This document shows positions 51,408-64,000 of a stretch of 64,000 nt of DNA, piece after piece; position 1 is the first letter of the stretch, and every line of letters begins with the position of its first letter. The notes under the pieces were generated by a model. That model had not been told where the DNA came from. It did no database searches and saw nothing but the letters and a program-made list of their open reading frames with translations. The position numbers and the translations under genes were made by a program. This DNA is from Colius striatus (taxonomy: Eukaryota; Chordata; Aves; Coliiformes; Coliidae). The stretch is taken from the NCBI RefSeq assembly GCF_028858725.1, contig NC_084790.1:4160001-4224000 (forward strand), in the 5' to 3' direction.

Positions 51408-54321
51408 GGCAGCGTGTTCCTCCATGTCAGAGCAGAGTGGATGTGGCCAGGCAACACTACTCCAAATTGGTTAGTGCTTAATGTAGACGTGTCATGGAGC
51501 TGAAAGGGATGATCAGGCACCAAGCCTTTGATCAGGAGCAGCATTTGTTAGGAAACAGCAGCTTCTTTAGTATTAGAACAGCCTTGGGACCAGTTGTGGA
51601 CATCTTCAACATGGGCAGACCCAGCTCCTGAGCTTTCCTTGTGCAGGGATCTCTTGCTCTCCGGTGTCTTCTGTTGCATTGAGCCACGTTATGAGGCTTA
51701 AATAATTATAGTTGCTTTTTCTTTTTTCCTTCAGCCTGTGAGCAATGCTTGTAATCTCTTTTATATCCTTAAACAAAAACAACATCACCAAAACCAAAAA
51801 GTGCCATCCTTTCCAGCTTTCTCAGGGAGGCTTCATAACCTCCAATTAACAAAGAGTCAGTTCTGGCTGTAAAGCATTTATGAGGCAGTTTGTCCTATTA
51901 AATAAGAATATATGTAAACACCAGGGATGCAGCTGAGGAATGAGTGTATCAACCTGGTGAGCATCTTCAGCCAGACAAATGCATCAATCCAGCATGTTTC
52001 AGAGCATTTCTCTCCTCCATGTGTGAAGGAATTCTAACTCTCCCAAACAGTGCTGGTGGCCTCTGTAGTTCCTCGGTTATTACTTGAGTATAGAGCTGCC
52101 ATGAAATGAGGTAAACTGAAAGCAAAATGAGAACTTAAAGTGCTTCAAAATTGTGTTGCCTTCTCATAATTAGTCCTGTTCAGAACACTGGATTGGATAA
52201 TCTCAGTTCCCTTAATCTCATTTTTAAACCTGTTGGGTGGCTGGCTCTTCTCTGTCTGCCTGTTTCAGGTTTGCTTGACATTGTGGTTTAGAGATGACTC
52301 TTTTGAGCTGTCTTTGTTGCCTTTGCTGGGCTGTTCCTATGCTTCTCCTCTCCTGCTTAGGCCTTTGTTATTTTGGGTGATGTAAACAGTCAGACACAAA
52401 GTGGGCAGGGAGGATCCAGAACCCTTTGCATCCCACTGTGCTTCTCCTTGCTGTTTTCTAGCAGAAACTTGCTAAAACTGAGGTGGACCCTCACTGCAGC
52501 ATATCATAGAATTCGGCAAGAGAAGCTCTTGCTGACACAACACACTTGAGAGATGGAGTTGTCTGGTTCAAATGGCTTTGTTTTGGCAAGTGTCTAATAA
52601 TGTGGTCTGTAAGTAATGAAAAGACACTGAAAACTTAAAAGATACAGATTTGGGAAGGTGTAAAATCTGATGGCTTTTCTCTGCTCTTTTTCCCTCCCCC
52701 CACCCCCATTTTTTGTTGTTTTAGTGTTGTCTCATAGCACACACACATGTAATACTTTTTAAGGCAGCAATTCTGGGTGGGTTTTTTTTGGCAGATGAAT
52801 AGTAAAATGTTACTTTATTACGTGCAAAGTGATTGTTTAAATGTTAAGATAGAGATGTAAACCATACCTTGTGCTTCCTCCTCAGCTGTACTGATGAGAT
52901 CTGGAAGCAAAAGTCAAATTGTTTGCGACTGGGAAGGATTCAACAGGGAGGCAGCTTTTTGTTGGAGGAGGGGGCAATGAGGGGAAAACTTAGTTACTGT
53001 CTGAATTTCTCGTTTGTAATCCACATGCTGCACAGTTGATGTGTAGACAAGTTGCCAAAAGCTGAAGAAGGCATAGTGTGGGGAAGGAAGTTAATTATCA
53101 AACTTTTTGATAAAGAGATCTCAGAAACCATTTCTGATTGCTTTTCTTTCGCATCTTTTTGTTAAATTGGCACTGGGGGGAGGTTGGGGGTGGTTTTGGT
53201 CTCTCGACTCTCTGGCCCTATAGGCTTTGTGCTGGGCAGCCACAAGGACATCTGTGCCATGCTTACCTAAAGCAACAGCTTTACAAGTGTTTGTTTATGT
53301 CTGTGTTTTGACCTTATCCCATGTCACCTGAGAGACCAAGCTTGTGTCACACATAGTATTGTTATTCTTCCCAAGTGGGATCTTCCTCTTCCTCCTGTAG
53401 GAGTTGTTCTCTCAAGTTGGGCAGCAGTGGAAGTGTTTGCTCTGTCAAACAGTCATTTTGGTAGGAAATAGAAATGCCAGAAAACCTGTATTTCCCCCCC
53501 CACCATGCCTTGCTGGTGCTCACACAATAAAGGTTGCTGAGGCAGCACCAGTAAGGCCTCATCTTGGCTTGAGCTACATGAAGAGCAGTGCGCTGGTGCC
53601 TGGATGCGTGCTTACAGCACTGGTGAGGGCTGTTCTTGTGGGTTACTGAGGCCAACACCGCCTTGGTGACAAAACAGGGGTTCCTCAGGGTGATCCCACG
53701 GGAGCAGCTACTGTGAACGATGGCTCCAGGAGCACGTGTGCTCCAAGGAGAGTACCTGGCTGCTTGGGCTGCGTCCGTCTCGCACTGTGACTTGCATAAC
53801 AGGAAAGGGAGTTAAAGCCAGTGTGCACAGGGATGTCTCATTTTATTTTAGATACCATTATTAATTGAGGCCTCGGAGAGATCAGGTAATTGTTGTTTTC
53901 ACGGCTGGATTACCTTGGTGTGTATTTCATCTGACTCATGCCATTATGAAAGCCAGCCTGATGGATGTTTCAGCCTTATTGATACGGTGTGAGACACTAA
54001 ACCACACGGCTGCATGGAGCAGCCCGAGTCTGTGTGTAGTTACTGGCCGCCTATGCCTGGCTGATCTATCAGTTTTGCTTCCAGATCGACCATCCCTTTA
54101 TGTGTGGCAAACTCGCCCAATGCCCTTCACACCTCGTCTCAGGTAGTTTATTTTGAGACACCATCGCCTGACTTTGTTTCCAAGCGCGTTTGCCACTAAT
54201 GCCATCGTCATCTCATTTGAATACAAACTCAATAGTGGGAAAAATATGTCACCAGTAAATGCAGAGCTGTAAGCTTTGGAGAGGGACAGAACTATCAGAA
54301 ATGTATCAAAGAAGCATGGGT

Positions 54322-54402
54322 GGCCCTGCTCTGGCAGGGGGGTTGGACTTGATGATCTTTCAAGGTCCCTTCCAGCACTTAAGAATCTGTGATTCTGTGA
54401 AT
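54322..54402 (+). mobile_element. CR1 3' terminal scrap
   Basis: About 80 bases: GGTGGCCCTGCTCTGGCAGG, then GGTTGGACTTGATGATCTTT, AGGTCCCTTCCAGCACTTAA and the terminal octamer-like repeat ATCTGTGATTCTGTGA. Close to consensus, so fairly young; sense to FBXL20. Confidence 0.88.
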
Positions 54403-57400
54403 TGTGATAAGCCTTGATACATGCTTGGAGAGCTAGAGGGGTCCCAGTTTTGGCCTGAAAATATTGAAGCACATCTCTTGTTTTGGGTTTGAGTGTATGA
54501 GGTTTGTTAATCCATTCATATGGGGGGTTTTTTAATCCATTCAAAAGGTATCTGTAGTAAACTGCTACCTTGACAAAAGAAGCCCCTGAGAAGGAAAATA
54601 TAGTGATGGGTGATTTATAGCAGAGTCCATATTCATAGACTGTGTCTCTGTGAAGTCAGGAAGTCTTTGTCTTATTTATTCTCTCCTCCTTTCTGGGTCT
54701 TGGATGTTGCTTTTATGGGCAAACAGTGTGTACTTAAAACTTTGATCAGTGTGCGTGTGAGAAAGTGGCATTCATTTTAAATCAAGTATCTGTAATAGGT
54801 CATAAAACACCCAGGTGACCACTTGTAGAATGCTGAGGTTTTTAATGAAGCTAAAAAAAACCAAGTAGACGCCCAGAGCCAGCTTTGCTGACAGCATCTG
54901 CGGTGTCTCTGCTGCTTGCCCGTCTATTTAATGTGCAACACCAACTCACTGACCTCTGCAGCTCTTGGCCCTGTGAGCCATTGCTGACGTTTTCAGAGAG
55001 TGTTTTTCATTCAGCACCAGATACAACTTCTGGTAAAGACAAAGCCGATTAGCTTTGCAAGCTTCTGCCTCTCCAATCTGTCACCAAGCTGCTTCAGGTT
55101 CTGCCCCACGTCCCCACCAGCACCGTGCGCTGGAAACCGCTGGCATGCGAGTCTCCTGCAGCCTGGGTCAGCTGGGAGATTCGGGTGACTAAACTGCTGT
55201 GAATGGCTGGTGCTGGTGGTGTCTTTTCCATTTTAAAATGAGCATAGTGAGCTTTGAGGTGTAGCTGTGGGAATGCTTTTTCTGTGGAAAACTGTCTTAG
55301 AGGCAAGGCTGGGGTAGAAGAGCAAATCAGATGGACCAAAAGCGTGTGAACGGGGCTGTTTGGCGACTGGCAGCAGCTATGAATTTATAAAAGAAACCCA
55401 ATAGGATATAGCACGTGGTATTTCCAGTTGAAATGGGGTTTCTTAAATCAGAAGTAGCCTTCTGCTGGTATTTCAGCTGCACACCTGACTTTGAGCTCTC
55501 ACTGTTCAAATGCAGCACATAAATCACCTGATGAATTTCTTCTCGGGCTGCAGCTCCTGTGTTGTTACGCAGCTGCTTCAGAGGTGTGAAGAGCAGGCAG
55601 TTCTTTATCGTGGGCTTGATTTCTATAGGGCTTGGCTGTTTTCTGTCAACCTCACATTTTTAAGCGTTGCTGAGTCAGAAAACGAAAGAGTGGGGGGAAG
55701 GATGTTTATTTAACTTTGATACTGAATGCAGAATGGAGTCAGACTCATCCATACTGCAGCTATTTCCCTTGGAGAAGGAACAGCCATTTTCCTTGGAGAC
55801 TTAACACAAATTAAGCTGGATGGGTTTGTGTTGTTTTGGGATGTGTGGTTTTTTTTAAGTCCCTATGTTGCTAAAGGCTAGAAGGAAAATTCACCCAGTC
55901 TGCACTGCTTGTGGGTATAAACAACTAGATGCTTGCATGATGTCCTCCAGGACCCTTGTATTTCACTGTCATTTCTCTGTAATGGACCTCTGCAGTGATT
56001 TTTTTTTTCCCTTTGCCTCTGGTTCAGCAGCTCAGACTACTTCAACTCCAGCTTCCTTTAAGTTTTGTACCAGGGAAGGAGCACTCCGAGCCCACATTCA
56101 CTGCACATCTCAGACGTTTCGGTTATCTGAGCCTTGGAAGAGCATCAGAGTTTTTCTTCCAAACAGAACAGAGCTAGAGGTGTTAGTATATATTGACAGT
56201 GCTTGTAAGAAGTCACTTCAAAGCTTCTCTGAGCATTTCCAAAGGAAATATGGAATGAATTCCACATTTTTATTGTTTTGTGTTTTACACTCAGCTTTTT
56301 CTTTTTTTTTCTCCCCCTCCCCCCCGCCTTAGATCAGAGTTGTCTGCTATGAGCCAGCTTTTGTGTCTTGCCTTGTTTCAATGACTCTCTAGTAGGCCTG
56401 TTCATCTCCTCCATATGGACTGTGGCGGATAAAAGTGATATAAATAATACCAGTAATGCCAGATTTTTGGATGCGAGCCAGCAGCTGTATGGCTGAAGAA
56501 CACCTCACAGGGCATCTCAGAGTTGTCAGGGTTTAAACTCTGAGCGAATTTGCACAGATGTTTCATTTCTTCAGAAGAGTAAAAGACTCTTTTATGACTC
56601 TGAAGGTTAATCTCCCCAGTGTCTTGATGGTACAGATTGGGTGGGGATGTGAACTGACAAAACATGCCAGCTACTTATGTAATACCTAATTTGATGGCAA
56701 CTGTTGATTTCCTACCTTTCCAAGCTTAAAGCCAGTTTCCAGAATACATTATTTACTCTCTAATAATTGCAATCTGTTTTCTGTCTTTGGTTTTAATTGC
56801 TTCATTTCCTGTGGTTATGAGCAGTTGTGGAGGATCTGGCCAGCATTTCCTTGTGGACCAAGGATCGTGAGCTCGAGGTCTAAACAACAGCTCAAATTCC
56901 ATCCTCAGCACATGGTTACCCTTTTGTGTTTGAGGCTGCTGTAAGAAGTTTTGTCTTAGGTGGTTTCTGTTATGCAAGTAAACAAGTTGCGACACTTAAA
57001 TTACAATATTTGCTAATATTTCCTAGACCTTTAAGAAGGTATACATTTAAATTCTGTATTGTTAATGTGAAGTTTGCTTAATACAGAGATGTGAAACACT
57101 TCAGCTGCTTTTGTGCTTTCAGAAATGTTTGTTGCCTCACTTTCCTGCTGCCCACCTCTATCCATGTCTTGCTATTCTTCAGTTGATTGCTTTTTGTACT
57201 GAAAATGGACACCCATCTTCTTTCCGTCTCTCTGCATCAAGTTTGCCCTGTATTCAGCTATGGCAGCACTCACTGCATTTCACTCATGCTTCCTGAGCTG
57301 TTTTGGGTTTTCAGTCTGCATTCTCAAGGGTCTGGGTGTGCCAGAACCCATGTTATTTTTCACTTGAGTGAACATTAAGATGAAGAATTGTGGGTCTCAG

Positions 57401-59759
57401 TGTAACAACCAGTTCAAGGGCCTTTGCTAGCCTTGCAGCCACTAATTCTATAAAGCTCCAAATAAGCTTCATCCCTTTTTCTCCCCTCAGCTTTGAATTT
57501 TACCCTTTGGAAGAAAAGTGTTTGAGTTCAAAGTCCACATCGAGGCTCACTCCATGTGCTCAGTTGTTGGCTTTGGCACTGATGCTTCTCAAGCCTCGTG
57601 TGATTTATTTTTTTCTTAATACATTTTTTTAAAGCAAACCACCCCCCTCCTCTTGCTGATGGCAGATGCAGGTTCTGTTGAAAACCAGCTGTGTCTGTCT
57701 GCTGGGCAGTAAGTACATCCTCCCACCCTCACTGATGTATGCAGCAGCTGTATTGCACTGCTGCCTCACTGGCAGTGAGCTTGCATCGAGCACAAACACG
57801 GACGTTTGATACCCTGTTAATGTTATTGGTAGTGTGTTTCTTGTCCAGCTGAAGATGCTGCTACTAAGTTCTTCAGCACTTTTCGAGGCAATACAGGTCT
57901 TGAAGTGTGTGACTCTGTGTCCAGGTAAGAGAGCACAGAGAGAGGTGCTGCGCCTTTCCTCCTTGGTGCCCGTAACAATATGTGTTCCTATGCAAGAACA
58001 AGCTCTGCAAACAGTCAAACTGAAAACAAGTGAGTCCTTGTGATCAACCTTGAAATTCGATGCTGTTAAATTCCTTCATGTTTGTTGACAAAGCAAGATT
58101 TTGGGGGCAATGGCATCAGAGCTGCTTGGAGCATGTGCATGTCTATATGTCTTGGACGTGTGCCTTGACTCTAGACTGCCAGTGTTACTCAGTCCTTTTT
58201 CTGCTCCTTGTCTCTTTAGGGGTCAAAACTCTATAAGAACTAAATGTTGGGAAAGTGGATGGTGTTCTTCAGTGCCTGCTGTTGTATAGGCAAGACAGTC
58301 TGATGTCTGTATGTCTGAACTGCATTTTTTATTGAACAGAAAGTCCCTGCTGCCTTTCCTAGTGGAAAGGTTTTCTTGGTATGTCAGATGAGTAAACTGT
58401 TGTTCTCTTAAACATGCAGCCAGTAACTTAAGAATTGCTTACAGAGTGTAGTTTTTTGAGTGTTTAGGGTAACGTGAAATAACTGCGTTTTGTGTTCTGT
58501 ACATTGATATTCCCAATTACTTCCAGTAGGCTCTAAATGTTGAAATAATAACTTATTTAGAAACTTCTCAAGTGTATTTTTCCCAACTCACAGAAAAGTG
58601 AAAGACAAGTCTTCTGCTCCTTGTAGGAGCACTCCTCCAGCACTTTCCCAACAATAAAATCAAACCCCTGCCAGATGTGACAGTTACAGGAAGGCATTTC
58701 CCACTCCCTCTGTCAGCCCATGCGACAGAGCTCTGCAGCTCAGAGCCTGCTTGGAGCCAGAACCGGGAGCAGCCCTTATGAGGTTTGTCCAGCTCTCTGT
58801 AAGCTGGGAAAGACAACTGTGTGCCAACGTGAGACATTCTGTGGATATGGGAGTGTGGAGAATGTAGCTGCTCTGGAAGCAAATATGTAAGTTCTGGAGA
58901 AACTGACGAATAAACACTCTTCTCACTGGAGAAGCTTTTGCCTGCTGGAGTGGATCAACCTGATAAGGACACCACCATGTTAACAGAGCAACTTTCCCTC
59001 AGATAGGAACTTGTGAAATACATATATGGAGCATGGATTTTCTGAGAGGAGCTACAGGTGTTGGCTGTGCTGCCTTTTGTGTTAGCAGTTGCCAGTAATA
59101 CCTTTGTGTCATGTGATAGGCATGAGTTGTGCAGTCTCTGTGTGCACACAGCTGTTCAATCAGTCCTGCCCGTGGACACCTCATTTAAATGCTAAATATT
59201 GACCATATCTGTTAGCCCTGGGCAGGATAGAGTGTGTGGCACCAGACCTGAAGGAGAGAACCAAGATGCTCCATGCTTTTGTAGCCTGGTCCATGGCAAT
59301 GTGTGACTTGCTCAAAGGCTAAATAAGTGGCTATAATAATGACACAATGCTCTGCTTTATGTTTTAACTCAAATAATACGTGCCTGCTCAGGGTTGCTTC
59401 ATGTACAGAGCTTGCATCAACTGTTGTTCACATCCCTTTTTGCATGTGTGATGAGTACAGTATGTATGTAGGTGTTCCTTGTGCAGGGACACTAATAATT
59501 ACATGCTGTCATCCACTGCATGCTTGGTTGCAAAGCTCTGTCACCTTGCTTCTCTATTGATGTCATGCACATGACCCAGTTTGGGTTGCTGTGCCCTGTA
59601 ATGAACATCCAACACAACCACTGCCTGAATAGCAACTATGCCTTCTATGCTGCTAGCCATGCCTTGCAAAAAATCAATCTATTAGCCCCACACAAAGCCC
59701 TTGCAAACTGCTGCAGGACTAGGAGAACAGCTGAATTAATACTCAGAAACTCAGGGGAA

Positions 59760-60990
59760 GAATCAGAGAAGGGTAGGGGCTAGAAAGGACCATTAAAGAT
59801 CATCCAGTCCACCCCCCCTGCCAAATCAGGTCCACCTAGACCAGGTCACACAGGAATGTGTCCAGGGGGAGTTTGAAAACCCCTTGAGAAGGAGCCTCCA
59901 CACCCTCCTTGGGCAGCCTGGGCCAGGGCTCCCTCACCTCAACAATAACATACTTTTACCTAATCTTTCAATGGAACTTGTTGAGTTTCAGCTTCTTTCC
60001 ATCACCCCTTGTCCTGTCACTGGATACAACAGAAAAAAAAGTGCTGCCCCAACCTCTTGACACCCACCATTTAGATATTTGGAAATATTAATGAGATCCC
60101 CCTGCAGTCTCCTGATCTTGGTGTCCCTGCACTGGCCTCTCTCCAGCAGTTCCCTGTCACTCTTGAGCTGAGAAGCCCAGAACTGGACACAGGGCTCCAG
60201 ATGAGGTCTCACCAAGGCAGAGCAGAGGGGGAACAAAACCTCCCTCACCCTGCTGCTCACACTCTTCTTGATGCCCCCAGACTGCCGTTGGCTTCTTGCC
60301 CACAAGGGCACGGTGCTGCTCATGGTCAGTTTATTATCACTCAGCACTCCCAGGTCTCTGTCCTGGAGCTGCTCTCCAGTAGGTCACCCTGAGCCTGTCC
60401 TGGTGCAGGGGGTTGTTCCTTCCCAGATGCAGGACTCTGCACTTGTCCTTGTTGCACCTCATTAGGTTCCTCTTTGCCTAACTACAGCCGGTTGAGATCC
60501 CACTGAATGGCAGCACAGCCTCTGGGGAATCAGCCAGTGCTTCCAGTTTGGTGCCAGCAAGCAAGATGCTGAGGGTCACTCTCTGCCATCATCCAGGTCG
60601 TTGATGAAGATGTTGACCAAGACTGACCCCAGAACCCATCCCTGTGGAATTCCACTGGCCACAGGCCTCCAACTCGATTTTGTGCCATTGATCACCAGCC
60701 TCTGGGCTCTGTCATTGAGCCAACCCTTGATCCACCTCACCTCCATTCATCCCAGCCACACTGCCTGAGCTTTCTGATGAGGATGTTATGGGAGACGATG
60801 TCAAGAGCCTTTCTGAAGTCAAGGTAGATGACATCCTCTGCTCTGCCCTCGTCTAGCCAGCGGGTTATGCACTCATAGAAGGCATCAGTTTGGCCAGACA
60901 GGTTTTCCCCATGGTGAATCCATGTTGACTCCCCCTGATAACCATCTTTTCCTTCATGTGTTTATTACCAACATTCAGGATAAATTGTTG
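59760..60990 (-). mobile_element. CR1 LINE 3' half in FBXL20 intron 1
   Basis: A 1.2 kb minus-strand copy. From its 3' end: CTAGAAAGGACCATTAAAGA, CCAGTCCACCCCCCCTGCC, then CACTGGCCTCTCTCCAGCAG, AGATGAGGTCTCACCAAGGC, and TTCTGAAGTCAAGGTAGATG from the reverse-transcriptase part. The 5' boundary near 60990 is approximate. It is antisense to FBXL20 and carries many frame breaks. Confidence 0.88.
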
Positions 60991-63900
60991 AAGGAACGAT
61001 TCCATGTTGTGTGACTTGTGTATGGCCACAATCTTTCAATTATTTCTGTCTCTTTCTTTTCATAAACTGACTTGATTTGGATGCTTCTGGGTGACAGTGC
61101 TCTGGAGAGATGAACAGCAGTGCCCAAAAATACCCCCTGGGAAATAGGAGGTTTCTGTCTTCTGAGTTATCTCCAGGCTTTTAGTTAGTGTGAGAGAGTG
61201 GAGGGAAGAGTACGTGAATTTGGAGGCACCTGGCAAGTTCCTGTGAGTGACTGAAGGATGGATTGCCTTTGCCCTCCTTGCTGGCTCCTGTGGCCGTCCA
61301 CTCTCAAAAACCGTTGCCAGAACAGGCCCCTCTGGGTGTGCCAGCCAAGCACTCTATGTACCCAACTGTTCTAAACTGGGAGCCAGTTACAGTTCTCCTC
61401 TTATTGAATATTAAATGTAAACTATATTAATGTTAAAACCTCTTTGCAAGACAAGGGATTGATTTATGAGGTAAGTGTCATGTCTCCCTCTCCAGTTTTG
61501 TCGTATCTTCAGGTTGCAAAGTTGGTGCTGACCACTGGAGTTGCAATAAGGTAGATCCTCATTGTTCTTTCCTTTTGAGCTGGCAAGTTGGAATAGGGGA
61601 AGTAGATCCACGTGCAGCTCTGCTGCCAACATGTCTGTGCAAAACATCTCATGTGTTGTAAGATGCCCTTCTGTGGGAAGTAATAAGTTGCTAGTAGGCA
61701 TAAATGCCCTGGTGAACTCAGCAATCTCTGACCGTTTTCTAGCTTTGGTAGAAGAGCTGAGCAATGCAGTATTTGCAGGAAAATTAAATCAGTTTAACTG
61801 AGCAATGACCAGATCCTGTGTGTGCTCTGGCACTGGGCAGCTGGAGCTGTCATTTCTACTCTCTGTAGATGTTGCTCTGAAGACTCCGTAGGAGATTTGT
61901 AGTAAAATGACCATGGAATGCTGTGTGCTCTGCTCTAAATCTCATCCATCTCTGGTGTTTTTACTGGACATGTTTTCCTTCACCTTGCAGCAGATGGTAG
62001 CAATCCATACTAATTTAATACAAGTTTTGAAGTCTAGTTATCTGCTTCCATGGTGTTTGTTCTAGATTTATCCCTTCTGCTCTAGCCAGGAAAGGCTGTT
62101 TCAAAGGCCAGTGGTGTGCTGCTGGTCTGCTTTTGCCTGGATGGTTGGAAGCATAAGAGGGATTTCATCATCATGCCCCTTCCTTTTCTTCTGTGTCAGG
62201 GATGTGGCTTCTCACAGCAGCAAACGTGATGCTTTGTGGAAGACTGTGCTTTATACAGGCTGTGCAAAACGTGTATACAGAAAAGACACATTTTTCTGTG
62301 TGCTGTTAAGAATAACTTATTCTACTGAATGACACCTGGTATTAAAGGATGTTGAGATAAATGATAGGAAAAGCAGCCTTAGGCCATTTAGTTTCTATCC
62401 CATTTAGTTTTTATCCCTAATCTTAAAAGCCTGGAAGTCTAAAATAGCCTCAACATTTCTTTTCAGACTGGTTTTATTATTCTATGAACTTGCCAGAAAC
62501 TTGGAATGTCCATTGACATATTTAACTAGCAATACAGGCTGCTGTGACATACAAAATATCCCAATCCAGCCTGTTTCCACCCAGCCTCTGTCATCTCAGC
62601 ACCAAGTTTTTGCAGGAAAGCTTGAGAAAACAGGTCTGGTGATGGACCCTGGCCCTTCACAGCCTCCCAGCGGAGGGGGAATTCCAAGCAGAGATTCTCC
62701 CCGCCCCGGGTGCACATCCTGCCTCAGCCTTGTCACATTAAAGTAAAGGACTTTTTAAGTAAGACGAAAACAAAACATTCCTTTAGTGTAGTATTGGTCA
62801 AAAGTTAGCTTCTATGGAGAAGCAGTTTGAGGCTTTGACTTGCACTGGAGTGCAGGTAAGCTTTGTCTGTGGAGCAGAACGATGGGCAGAAGTCAAGAAG
62901 TTACCTGCGTTTTGCACAAAGCTGTTTGAGTGTCCGTGATGCACAATCCCAGCTGGCAACAGGCAGTGACTGTTGTCTGCATCCTCACAGTAAAATTCAG
63001 ATTCAGACAAAACCGTGTTGCTGGTACAGATGAGACAGAAAAGGCTCGCTGGCTGCAGCTGTAATCTATTTTAATACTTCCTGCCCCTTGCCTGTCCTCT
63101 TCTGGTCTGGTTCCTTTTCAGAAGTCTCCTGCTGCTATCTGATTTGCTTCTTTAATTTCTCTCACCCTTTTTTGTGAGGGAGGGTGCTGACTCACATGTG
63201 AAATTCTGGCCCGGACAATAATGGGAAAAAGGGATAGATCTGCCTGTTTGTTACTGGTTTTGTAACTGAGGAAGAAGTATCATCCTCTCATTTTCCTGTG
63301 AATAGTTCCTCTGTGTTTCTCCTTCATTAGAGCTTTCCCCAGAATTCCCTTAATTTCCCTGATGATCAGGTAAGCCACGTAATAGGATGATCCAGTCCCA
63401 GACTGCCCACACACGTTGGTTCCTTTCGCAGCCTCAGCAGTGTCTGTCCCGACCTGCTGTGGCACACGGCAGTTACCTGACTGGCATCAGGTAGCGTTTG
63501 TGACCGAGGCTGAATGCAGTCCTGGACTTGAGGAGGCGTTTCTCTGTCCCATCTGCTGAGGAAACAGACTTCACAGAATTTGTGTTAGCTGGGGAAGTGG
63601 CAAAACTTCCATTTGAGTTATCTGCAAAATGGACTGACGAGTTGCCTGTCTAGTGGAACGTTTAGGACTTGCTATACTTGTGATGTCTTCTGGTAGGAAG
63701 TGATAAGTGTCTATGGGGAGGGGGAACAACACTTTCTCTGCATGGCATTTGGGGAAGGAATGCTGAAGAGTTCATGTCCCAGTTCAGCATCATGGTTCAG
63801 TATCCTGAGATAATGAAAAAGCAAGCTGTGATTCAGAAACCCAGCTTTTAAGTTTGCCTGGCTCTCAGAGCACTGGATTTAGTGTTCTCCTGCAATCGCA

Positions 63901-64000
63901 GAGTTATTCTGTTGGTGGTTTGTGACCACTGGTTGGGGCATACAGAAAAGCTCCTTGGGAGCAGCACATTAGCTTTTCACTCGAAGCAGTGATCTTTGAT

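Larger units (their letters stand above)
48167..64000 (+). other. FBXL20 intron 1 (partial)
   Basis: No exon of FBXL20 or of another gene was recognised in 15.8 kb; all open frames are short and unlike known proteins. The first 300 bases remain CpG-rich. A 3' CR1 scrap and one 1.2 kb CR1 copy are annotated separately. Poly-T runs occur near 49760 and 50582-50597. The rest is ordinary intronic DNA. Confidence 0.8.

Noticed and set aside
48167-64000. FBXL20 exon 2 or a nested gene in the final 15.8 kb
   Set aside because: I searched for the expected F-box exon and for any conserved frame and found none. The intron is very long in mammals too.

Overview
This is vertebrate nuclear DNA, almost certainly from a bird. 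Coding exons are short, separated by introns with GT/AG ends, and two genes start inside CpG islands. The dominant interspersed repeat is CR1, the typical avian LINE. Intergenic spaces are very short, as expected on a gene-dense avian microchromosome (chicken chromosome 27 carries the equivalent of human 17q12; that placement is inference). The species cannot be fixed from sequence alone.

Three genes are present, in the same order and relative orientation as the mammalian 17q12 block. CDK12 runs on the minus strand from its start codon at 20752 leftwards. Twelve coding exons are visible; the last ends at 456, and the 3' coding exons lie outside the window. MED1 runs on the plus strand and is complete: 17 coding exons from 22106 to 44358 that join in frame to 1583 codons. 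FBXL20 begins on the plus strand at 48125 with a 14-codon first exon. The remaining 15.8 kb is its first intron, cut by the window edge.

CDK12 and MED1 start head to head, 1353 bp apart between start codons. They share a CpG island that carries four perfect TCTCGCGAGA elements and two with one mismatch. The MED1 3' untranslated region ends at the only AATAAA near its end (47230). About 100 bp further on is the FBXL20 promoter island, with a full CRE palindrome and two CCAAT boxes. All three genes were read by splicing predicted exons. Every junction has a GT donor and AG acceptor, and reading phase is kept across all of them.

Functionally, CDK12 (with cyclin K) phosphorylates the RNA polymerase II C-terminal domain during elongation. 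MED1 is the Mediator subunit that docks nuclear receptors through two LxxLL boxes, both intact here. FBXL20 is an F-box/LRR substrate receptor of SCF ubiquitin ligase. The first two are linked by function as well as by promoter.

The rest is intron with nine CR1 pieces, one possible solo LTR containing an unusual array of small inverted-repeat units (33829-33971), a compound CA/TA microsatellite, and long G or C runs at both promoters. I found no undescribed gene system, RNA gene or CRISPR array. The most interesting signals are the TCTCGCGAGA cluster, the short upstream frame in the MED1 leader, the tight MED1-FBXL20 junction, and the inverted-repeat array.
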